NCBI GenBank assembly: GCA_045402695.1
Contig: JAWPNA010000077.1
Location: 1 to 5,988 of the forward strand
Direction: 5' to 3'
Length of the DNA: 5,988 bases
Source of the DNA: JAWPNA01 sp045402695
Lineage (GTDB): Bacteria; Acidobacteriota; Polarisedimenticolia; JACPZX01; DASXTC01
Shown here: one piece after another, positions 1 to 5,416 of the stretch
Layout: every line of letters starts with the position of its first letter
How positions within the stretch are numbered: the first letter of the stretch is position 1
Notes under the pieces: model-generated
What the model saw: only the letters and a program-made list of their open reading frames with translations
What the model was told of the DNA's origin: nothing
Database searches by the model: none
Translations under genes and position numbers: made by a program

Positions 1-222
1 ATCGAGGTCTCCTCCGGAGGCGGCGCCGTCACCGTCACGATGAACGGCAAGAAGGAGCTGCTGAGCGTCGTCATCAAGAAGGAGGCGATCGACCCGGAGG
101 ATCCAGAGATGCTCGCGGACCTGATCAAGGCCGCGGTGAACGAGGCGACGCGCCGGGTCGACAATGAGATGGGCCAGCAGCTCGGCGGCCTCATGCCTCC
201 CGGCTTCACCTCTCCCTTCTGA
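1..222 (+). CDS. ybaB: YbaB/EbfC family nucleoid-associated protein, 5'-truncated
   Basis: The open frame runs from base 1 to the TGA at 220-222 and gives 73 residues. The family is usually about 105-110 residues, so roughly the first 30-35 lie outside the window. The family core is visible at the start of the fragment: a Ser-Ser-Gly-Gly-Gly turn followed by an alternating Val/Thr strand, then MNGKKELL and a strand leading into DPEDPEMLADLIKAAVNEA. The C-terminus is the Gly/Met/Pro-rich tail typical of YbaB (GGLMPPGF). Family members are small dimeric DNA-binding proteins that coat the nucleoid. The gene commonly sits between dnaX and recR, and recR does follow here, overlapping by one base. 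An ATG at 40 is internal and would remove the conserved strand, so it is not the start. The family assignment is secure; the precise role in this organism is not known. Confidence 0.95.
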   Translation: MEVSSGGGAVTVTMNGKKELLSVVIKKEAIDPEDPEMLADLIKAAVNEATRRVDNEMGQQLGGLMPPGFTSPF

Positions 223-815
223 TGAAGACCGTCGCCGAGCCGCTCGCCCGGCTCATGGAGTCGCTGCAGAAGCTGCCGGGCATCGGAGCGAAGAGCGCGC
301 AGCGGCTGGCCTTCCACATTCTCAAGGTCCCCCGGGAGGAAGTGCTCGCGCTGTCATCGGCTCTGCTGAGCGCGAAGGACGGGATCTCGTTCTGCTCCGT
401 CTGCTGCAACATCACCGACCGCGACCCCTGCGCGATCTGCGATGATCCCGGGCGCGACCGCGCCATCATCTGCGTGGTCGAGGATCCCGGCAACGTCCTG
501 GTGATCGAGAAGACCGGCCGGTTCCAGGGCCTCTACCACGTCCTTCACGGTGCGCTCTCGCCCATGCATGGCGTGGGGCCGGAGCAGCTCAAAGTGGGAG
601 AGCTGATCAAGAGGCTCGATGGCGTCCACGAGGTGATCGTGGCCACCAACCCCAACGTGGACGGCGAGGCCACGGCCCTCTACCTGTCGCGCCTCATCCG
701 GCCGCTGGGCGTGAACGTCACTCGGATCGGCATGGGCCTTCCCGTGGGATCCGAGATCGATTACGCCGACGAGGTCACAATCGGACGGGCGCTGGAAGGC
801 CGGCGGACAGTCTGA
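222..815 (+). CDS. recR: Recombination mediator protein RecR
   Basis: Complete 197-residue protein, the normal RecR length of about 200. RecR works with RecO (and RecF) in the cytoplasm to load RecA onto SSB-coated single-stranded DNA during gap repair. Domains in order: helix-hairpin-helix at about 12-34 (LQKLPGIGAKSAQRLAF); a C4 zinc finger with Cys58, Cys61, Cys70 and Cys73 in C-x2-C-x8-C-x2-C spacing; a Toprim domain from about 80 to 170, with Glu87 in VVEDPGNVLVIEKTG and the second acidic motif NPNVDGEATALYL (Asp147, Glu149); and the RecR C-terminal segment GLPVGSEIDYADEVTIGRAL. In the copies I recall, the residue equivalent to Asp147 is more often Glu, a conservative change. The ATG at 222 overlaps the ybaB stop as TGATG. 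No clear Shine-Dalgarno precedes it, so translation is probably coupled to ybaB. Confidence 0.98.
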   Translation: MKTVAEPLARLMESLQKLPGIGAKSAQRLAFHILKVPREEVLALSSALLSAKDGISFCSVCCNITDRDPCAICDDPGRDRAIICVVEDPGNVLVIEKTGRFQGLYHVLHGALSPMHGVGPEQLKVGELIKRLDGVHEVIVATNPNVDGEATALYLSRLIRPLGVNVTRIGMGLPVGSEIDYADEVTIGRALEGRRTV

Positions 816-843
816 AATCGGAGTCGACTCTTCGTCACTTGCC
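816..843. other. Convergent gap between recR and the response regulator
   Basis: These 28 bases separate the 3' ends of two converging transcription units. They contain a 10-bp perfect palindrome, GAGTCGACTC at 821-830. It has no loop and no following T run on either strand, so it is not a recognisable intrinsic terminator. I see no other stem in or beside the gap that would serve as one. Confidence 0.5.
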
Positions 844-1530
844 TCAGGATTCCGCGGCAGGCTGCAGCAGGTAGCCCACGCCGCTGACCGTGATGAGATA
901 ACGCGGCTCGGCGGGGTCCCGCTCGACCTTGCGGCGCAGCCGGTGCACGAGCTGCTTGAGCAACTGCCGATCCCCCATGCCGCGGTATCCCCAGACGTGG
1001 GCCGTGAGGCGGTCCGCGGAAATCGTGCGGCCGGCGTTTGCCAAGAGCAATTGCAGGAGACGGAACTCGAGGCCCGTGAGCCTGACTGAGGGCCCCCCCT
1101 GCACGGTCACCGACTGCCCCTCGGGGTCCAGAGCCAGATCTCCCGACGACAGGGACGCCGGCTTCTCGAATCCGGCGCGCCGCATGATCGCCCTGACGCG
1201 TGCCAGCAGGGAACGCGGGCTGAACGGCTTGGTGAGATAGTCATCGGCCCCGAGGTCCAGCCCGCGGATCTGATCCTCCTCGGCCGATCTCACGGTGAGC
1301 ATCATGATCGGCGTCCTTTTCCCGCCCGATCGCAGGCGCCTGAGCACCTCGAAGCCGTCCAGCCGCGGCAGGTTGGCGTCGAGCACCACCATGTCCGGCC
1401 CCTCCTTGTCGAACGCGGCGAGCGCCGAAGGGCCGTCCTGCGCCTCGACGACGAGGTAACCCGCCTGCTTCAAGACGTAGGAAATGAGCCCCAACAGCTC
1501 GAGGTCGTCGTCAACCACGAGGATTTTCAT
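844..1530 (-). CDS. Two-component response regulator, OmpR/PhoB family
   Basis: Complete 228-residue DNA-binding response regulator. The N-terminal receiver domain (about 1-118) has every expected element: the acidic cluster Asp7-Asp9, phosphoacceptor Asp51 in VVLDANLP, Thr79 at the end of the fourth strand (MMLT), and Lys101 in GADDYLTKPF. After a linker, a winged-helix DNA-binding domain (about 126-224) shows LTGLEFRLLQLLLANAGR, then VWGY, a recognition-helix region DRQLLKQLVHRLRRKVE, and the closing wing YLITVSGVGYLL. It should be phosphorylated by the kinase encoded immediately upstream, with which it shares the 4-base overlap ATGA (1527-1530). No strong ribosome binding site precedes its ATG, so translational coupling is likely. 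It is the last gene of the leftward cluster. By position, the sulfate transporter genes upstream are candidate targets, but no binding site can be tested because the operon promoter is outside the window. The PhoB-like class does not by itself indicate phosphate control. Confidence 0.97.
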   Translation of the reverse strand: MKILVVDDDLELLGLISYVLKQAGYLVVEAQDGPSALAAFDKEGPDMVVLDANLPRLDGFEVLRRLRSGGKRTPIMMLTVRSAEEDQIRGLDLGADDYLTKPFSPRSLLARVRAIMRRAGFEKPASLSSGDLALDPEGQSVTVQGGPSVRLTGLEFRLLQLLLANAGRTISADRLTAHVWGYRGMGDRQLLKQLVHRLRRKVERDPAEPRYLITVSGVGYLLQPAAES

Positions 1531-3659
1531 GACTGTGGAGCCACCGGGAGGATCACGCAGATGCGCGTGCCGGCACTGGCCGGATGACCGCCGCCTCGGT
1601 CTTCCGCGCTCCTGACCTCCACCCGGCCCCCGTGACGGTCCACGATCGACTTCACGATGGCCAGTCCCAAGCCGATTCCGCCTTGTTCGGGCTCATCGTC
1701 GTCATCCTCCCCGGCCGTCCGGACGAACCGCTTGAACAAGGAGGCCTCTGTACCGGTGCGCAGGCCGGGCCCCTGATCCTCCACCCACAACGTCACCTCC
1801 GACGCACCGACGGCGCCTCCGATGTTGATGGGGGAGGATGCCGGCGAGAACTTGTTGGCATTGGCGAGGAGATTCACGAACACCTGCACGAGACGCGGAG
1901 CGTCGCCCATCACCTGCGGCAGCGGATATGGGAGGTCCACCAGGAGATCCTGGCCGCGCTGCTCGATGAGGGGAGCGGTCATCTCCACAGCCTCCTCCAC
2001 GACTTCATCCAACGCCACGCCGCGGCGTCTGATGGAGTGCAGGCCGGCCTCGATCCGCACGCTTTCCAGCAGGTTGTCTATGAGCTGGGTCAGACGCAGC
2101 GTCCCTCTCTCCATGGAGAGGATGAGCTGGCCCGCCTCGGGCGCCTCGGGCTCCGGCAGGAGCTCGCGCAGCAGCTCGATCGACGCGAGCTGTGCTGTGA
2201 GAGGCGTCTTGAATTCGTGCGAGACGTTCGCGATCACCACGTCGCGCAGCCGGCGGGTAGCCTCCACCTCGGTCTCGTCGCGCATCACCTGGAACTGCCA
2301 CGTGTCCTCCGCGGCGTCGCGACTCGCCGCATCGTCCGCCGAGCCCGCCGAAGCGCTCGTGATCACGACCGTGCGCCGCGCGCCACCGGGTGGCCCGAGA
2401 TGCTCCGTCGCGCGCGCGTTGCCGGCGAATCGCGCGTGCACGATCGGACAGGCATCCTCGCAGGGCCGCGTCCCCGAGGGGCCGTGAGGTTTCAGCACGT
2501 CGCCGCAGAATTGTCCGATCGCCTCCTCGCCGCCGACGCCTACCACCTTCGCGGCCTGCGGATTCATGTAACGGATCCGCCTCTCTCGATCCACCGCAAA
2601 CACCCCTTCGGCGATGCCCGTCAGGACGGCCTCGGCCTCCGCCTGTCTTCGGCGCAGCTCGGCGGTGAGATGAAGCAGCCGGCCGCGCATCTCTTCCATG
2701 CGGGAGGCGAGCGTGCCGATCTCTGCGCCATGGGCGCGCGGGATTGGCGTGGAGAGATCGCCGCCGCCGATGCGCGCCGATGCCTGGGTGAGCGCCTCGA
2801 GCGGACGCACGAGCCTGCGCGCGACCACGATGCTCAACAGCGTCGCGACCGCGACCACGCCGAGGGACAAGAGACCCAAGGATCGCACCAGCCCCCGCAC
2901 CGACGCGACGATCGCGGTCGTCGGTAACCTGGCCTCCACCAACCCGGCGATCTCGCCTCCCGGCGCCCTGAGGGGAATGACAGCTACGTACGCCCCTGCT
3001 GCCTCCAGGCGCTGCGACAGTTCAACCCCGGCATCGAACGCCCGTCCGCGCAGCACGGCCGCGGGGTCGTCGTATTCTCCAAGCGCGGCCTCCCGATCGA
3101 GAATCCGCACCGGCAGGCTGATCTGTCGGGCGATCTCCTTCGCGGCCGCGTCGTCAAGCAACAAACCGGTGAAGACAACCGCCTCGGCGACGGACACCAC
3201 CGGCGTGGACGCTGACAGCATCAACGAGCCGTCCGCTCGCCTCAGGATCAGGAATCGATCGAGCCCCTCTCCCTGTTTCCCGTCGAGCGCTTCCACGGGA
3301 AGCGGCTGCCCGCCGAACGCGAATGGGCTCCCCCCCAAGGTGACGGCGCAGCCCGTGAGATGACCGGTCCTCTGGAACTGCTCCAGGAATGTCTTGAGCG
3401 AGCCCGCGTCCTTCTCCCGCACCAACCGCACGAGGGTGGGGCGCTCGGCCAGGAGACGTGAGGCGATGAGCACTTCATCGCCGTGACGGTTCACGGCCTG
3501 CAAGGCGGTCTGCGCCGCGAGACCCACTCTGGCGATCGCTTGCTCGTCGGCGACTTGCTCGAGGCGCTGCCCGGCCGCCGCCACCACGCAAACGACCGCC
3601 AAGAGGATGAGACCCACATTCACCGCGATCAGGAGCTTGCTGAGACTCAGCCGGTCCAT
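1527..3659 (-). CDS. Membrane sensor histidine kinase (sensor-HAMP-PAS-HisKA-HATPase)
   Basis: 710 residues. TM1 is at about 8-29, followed by an extracytoplasmic region of about 225 residues (31-255) whose strand/helix pattern suggests a Cache-like or CHASE-like sensor (inference), then TM2 at about 256-279. HAMP is at about 280-333 (RRLVRPLEALTQASARIGGGDL). A PAS domain at about 340-460 carries Cys385, Cys400 and Cys404 and is interrupted near 438-452 by an Ala/Asp/Ser-rich stretch. HisKA follows, with phosphoacceptor His481 in NVSHEFKTPLT. The ATPase domain has an N box with Asn596, Asn600 and Asn602 (NLLANANKFSP), a G1 box DQGPGL at 628-633, an F box LFKRF at 641-645 and a G2 box GGIGLGLAIVKSI at 660-672. 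The ATP lid contains six consecutive acidic residues (651-656). All catalytic motifs are intact. The ATG at 3657-3659 has GAGGAG 11 bases upstream. It starts 33 bp after cysW, where cysA might be expected, and overlaps its partner regulator. Domain order from HAMP onward resembles PhoR-type kinases; the signal is unknown. Confidence 0.95.
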   Translation of the reverse strand: MDRLSLSKLLIAVNVGLILLAVVCVVAAAGQRLEQVADEQAIARVGLAAQTALQAVNRHGDEVLIASRLLAERPTLVRLVREKDAGSLKTFLEQFQRTGHLTGCAVTLGGSPFAFGGQPLPVEALDGKQGEGLDRFLILRRADGSLMLSASTPVVSVAEAVVFTGLLLDDAAAKEIARQISLPVRILDREAALGEYDDPAAVLRGRAFDAGVELSQRLEAAGAYVAVIPLRAPGGEIAGLVEARLPTTAIVASVRGLVRSLGLLSLGVVAVATLLSIVVARRLVRPLEALTQASARIGGGDLSTPIPRAHGAEIGTLASRMEEMRGRLLHLTAELRRRQAEAEAVLTGIAEGVFAVDRERRIRYMNPQAAKVVGVGGEEAIGQFCGDVLKPHGPSGTRPCEDACPIVHARFAGNARATEHLGPPGGARRTVVITSASAGSADDAASRDAAEDTWQFQVMRDETEVEATRRLRDVVIANVSHEFKTPLTAQLASIELLRELLPEPEAPEAGQLILSMERGTLRLTQLIDNLLESVRIEAGLHSIRRRGVALDEVVEEAVEMTAPLIEQRGQDLLVDLPYPLPQVMGDAPRLVQVFVNLLANANKFSPASSPINIGGAVGASEVTLWVEDQGPGLRTGTEASLFKRFVRTAGEDDDDEPEQGGIGLGLAIVKSIVDRHGGRVEVRSAEDRGGGHPASAGTRICVILPVAPQS

Positions 3660-3670
3660 GGCTTCGGTGG

Positions 3671-3676
3671 CTCCTC
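3671..3676 (-). promoter_or_regulatory. Ribosome binding site of the histidine kinase
   Basis: On the minus strand this reads GAGGAG, 11 bases before the kinase ATG. The spacing is on the long side. It is the only purine-rich element in the 33-bp gap. Its first half lies in the 3' arm of the hairpin at 3674-3688. Confidence 0.6.
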
Positions 3677-3688
3677 GGGATCCCCGAG
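3674..3688 (-). promoter_or_regulatory. Hairpin overlapping the kinase ribosome binding site
   Basis: In the transcript this is CUCGGG-GAU-CCCGAG: a perfect 6-bp GC-rich stem with a 3-base loop, in the gap between cysW and the kinase gene. The last three bases of its 3' arm are the first three of the GAGGAG ribosome binding site. No U run follows, so it does not look like an intrinsic terminator. It could dampen kinase translation or protect an upstream mRNA end after cleavage. Both roles are inference. Confidence 0.45.
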
Positions 3689-3692
3689 CTTC

Positions 3693-4562
3693 TCAGGCGG
3701 CCGACCTCGATCGACCGGATTTCCATTCGACCACGCTCTTGACGACCAGGGTCACGAGCGCCAGCAGGGTGAGAAGTGAGGCGACGGCGAATGAGGCCGC
3801 GAACTGGTATTCATTGTAGAGGATCTCGACGTGCAGAGGGATCGTCGTCGTCAGCCCGCGGATGTGGCCCGAGACCACCGAGACCGCGCCGAACTCTCCC
3901 ATCGCACGCGCGTTGCACAGGACCGCTCCGTAGAGGAGTCCCCACTTCATCTTGGGAAGGCTGACTCTGAGAAACGTCTGCAGCCCGCCGGCGCCCAGGG
4001 TCAGCGCCGCCTCTTCGTCCTCGCAGCTCTGGGCCTGCAACAGCGGGATCAGCTCCCGGGCGACGAAGGGTGAGGTCACGAGGATCGTCGCGAGCACGAT
4101 TCCGGGCACGGCGAAGATGATCTTGATGTCGTGCTCCGCGAGCCAAGGGCCGGCCAGGCCGTGCGCCCCGAACAGCAGCACAAAGATCATCCCGGCTATG
4201 ACCGGAGAGACGGAAAACGGAAGATCGATGAGCGTGGTCAGGAGGTTTCTGCCCGGGAACTCGTACCTCGCGATCGCCCAGGCTGCGGCGAGTCCGAAGA
4301 GCACGTTGAGAGGGACCGCGACGGCCGCCGTGACCAATGTCAGGCGCACGGCCGCCAGCGTGATGGGATCTCCCACAGCGGCCACGTACGCCGCGATCCC
4401 GTTCTCCAAGGCCTTCGCGAACACCAGCAACAGGGGAAGGAACAGAAACAGCCCCAGGAACCCGAGCGCCGTCGCCGTCAGCAGCCAGCGCACCGGCCGC
4501 GGTTCCTGCAAGTGACGCGAGCCTCCTCCGCGGGAGGCCGCTGATCCGTCATGCGGGCGCAC
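3693..4562 (-). CDS. cysW: Sulfate/thiosulfate ABC transporter permease CysW
   Basis: 289 residues, close to E. coli CysW (about 291). Inner-membrane permease that pairs with CysT to form the sulfate/thiosulfate channel. About six membrane helices are visible, starting at residue 26. CysW-specific stretches are clear: EFPGRNLLTTLIDLPFSVSP at 101-120 and, near 217-235, NARAMGEFGAVSVVSG followed by HIRG. The cytoplasmic EAA loop that docks the ATPase is canonical: Glu184-Ala-Ala, Gly190, and Leu202-Pro203. The start is GTG at 4560-4562, preceded by a strong AGGAGGG at 6-base spacing. It lies 15 bp after the cysT stop. An alternative is TTG at codon 18 (4509-4511), which has GGAGGAGG 10 bases upstream; it would remove a hydrophilic, poorly conserved leader and start at QEPRPVRW. 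The downstream gene is a sensor kinase rather than cysA. Confidence 0.96.
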   Translation of the reverse strand: MRPHDGSAASRGGGSRHLQEPRPVRWLLTATALGFLGLFLFLPLLLVFAKALENGIAAYVAAVGDPITLAAVRLTLVTAAVAVPLNVLFGLAAAWAIARYEFPGRNLLTTLIDLPFSVSPVIAGMIFVLLFGAHGLAGPWLAEHDIKIIFAVPGIVLATILVTSPFVARELIPLLQAQSCEDEEAALTLGAGGLQTFLRVSLPKMKWGLLYGAVLCNARAMGEFGAVSVVSGHIRGLTTTIPLHVEILYNEYQFAASFAVASLLTLLALVTLVVKSVVEWKSGRSRSAA

Positions 4563-4568
4563 GTGTGG

Positions 4569-4575
4569 CCCTCCT
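4569..4575 (-). promoter_or_regulatory. Ribosome binding site of cysW
   Basis: Reads AGGAGGG on the minus strand, 6 bases before the GTG at 4562, inside the 15-bp cysT-cysW gap. It is a near-consensus Shine-Dalgarno sequence and is the main reason for choosing the GTG over the internal TTG at codon 18. Confidence 0.75.
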
Positions 4576-4577
4576 GT

Positions 4578-5411
4578 TCATGTCACCAGCGCTCTGGTTC
4601 TGCGCAGCGACAGCAGGTTGATTAACAGAAGCAGCGCGAACGACGCGATCAGGAACAGCAGCGCGATGGCCGTGGCCCCGGTGTAGTCGTACTGCTCCAG
4701 CTTGATCATGATCAAGAGCGGCGTGATCTCCGAGCGGAGGGGCAGGTTGCCGGCGATGAAGATCACCGATCCGTACTCACCCAGACCACGGGCCAAGGAA
4801 AGGACAAAGCCGGTGAGCGCGGCGGGCGCCAACTCGAGGAGAATCACCCGGGCGATCGTCTGTAGCCTTCCCGCGCCCAGGCTCGCGGCGGCTTCCTCGA
4901 TCTCCTTGTCGAGATCGCGCAGCACCGGCTGTACGGTGCGCACGACAAACGGCAGCCCGACGAACGTGAGTGCGACCACCACACCCAGCGGCGTGTAGGC
5001 TACCTTGACGCCGCGCGGCTCGAGGTAGCGGCCGATCCATCCGTCCCCTGAGTAAAGCGTCGTGAGCGCGATGCCTGCGACCGCCGTGGGCAGCGCGAAG
5101 GGGAGATCGACCAGCCCGTCCACGAAGCTCCGGCCCGGGAAGGTATACCGCTCGAGCACCCAGGCCACCACCAGTCCGAACACCAGATTGATGAGGGCCG
5201 CCGCCAAGGAGGCGCCGAAGCTGAGCTTCAGGGCCGCCAGCGTCCGGGGTGCCGACACCACGTCCACGAAACCGCTCCAGGTCATCGTCGCGGTTCTCAA
5301 CACGAGGGTCGAGAGCGGGATGAGCACGATGAGGCCCAGATAGGTCAGCGTGAATCCCATCGCCAGTGGGAAACCAGGCAGCACGCTGCGCGGACGCGAG
5401 AAGATCGGCAT
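4578..5411 (-). CDS. cysT: Sulfate/thiosulfate ABC transporter permease CysT (CysU)
   Basis: 277 residues from the ATG at 5409-5411, the same length as E. coli CysT. It is the second inner-membrane permease of the sulfate importer and partners CysW. Recognisable CysT stretches: SVLPGFPLAMG at 9-19, RYTFPGRSFVDGLVDLPFAL at 88-107 followed by PTAVAG, LPFVVRTVQPVL at 153-164, and GLGEYGSVIFIAGN at 209-222. Several hydrophobic helices span about 18-40, 62-86, 102-120, 141-160, 198-220 and 245-268. The EAA loop has Glu173-Ala-Ala and Gly179, but the Pro of its closing Leu-Pro pair is Leu192. The frame stays open to 5489, but that would overlap the sbp gene by 73 bp and add an Arg-rich leader absent from the family. 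The 5411 start lies 5 bp after the sbp stop, with GGGGAA 9 bases upstream and GAGGA only 2 bases upstream. A GTG at 5418-5420, overlapping the sbp stop, is a weaker alternative. Confidence 0.96.
   Translation of the reverse strand: MPIFSRPRSVLPGFPLAMGFTLTYLGLIVLIPLSTLVLRTATMTWSGFVDVVSAPRTLAALKLSFGASLAAALINLVFGLVVAWVLERYTFPGRSFVDGLVDLPFALPTAVAGIALTTLYSGDGWIGRYLEPRGVKVAYTPLGVVVALTFVGLPFVVRTVQPVLRDLDKEIEEAAASLGAGRLQTIARVILLELAPAALTGFVLSLARGLGEYGSVIFIAGNLPLRSEITPLLIMIKLEQYDYTGATAIALLFLIASFALLLLINLLSLRRTRALVT
4701..4716. repeat. 16-bp perfect palindrome inside cysT
   Basis: CTTGATCATGATCAAG equals its own reverse complement over all 16 bases, and the symmetry stops at both ends. It lies in cysT codons for Leu-Ile-Met-Ile-Lys (about 233-237). 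It may be a protein-binding dyad or simply a by-product of the codons used. Nothing else in the sequence tells these apart. Confidence 0.4.
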
Positions 5412-5416
5412 CGTCC

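Noticed and set aside
821..830. GAGTCGACTC palindrome as a bidirectional terminator
   Set aside because: There is no loop and no T run on either side, so it cannot form a standard intrinsic terminator hairpin.
2107..2120. 14-bp perfect palindrome CTCTCCATGGAGAG inside the kinase gene
   Set aside because: A palindrome of this length is expected about 0.4 times by chance in 6 kb, and it lies in the conserved HisKA coding region.
1584..2927. 447-codon open frame on the + strand, antisense to the histidine kinase gene
   Set aside because: High GC makes stop codons rare in the opposite frame. The translation is rich in His, Arg and Gln with no recognisable domain, while the minus-strand frame encodes an intact kinase with all motifs.
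2698..3363. 221-codon + strand open frame opposite the kinase sensor region
   Set aside because: Ser/Arg/Ala-rich product with no family resemblance; it is a shadow of the real gene on the minus strand.
3952..4515. 187-codon + strand open frame opposite cysW
   Set aside because: Low-complexity translation with no domain; the opposite strand encodes a clear CysW.
4521..4538. Possible hairpin (GCCTCC / GGAGGC) in the first codons of cysW
   Set aside because: The stem is only 6 bp with a 6-base loop, and it follows from Gly/Ser/Arg codons in a GC-rich leader. It was noted only because it contains the Shine-Dalgarno-like GGAGGAGG.
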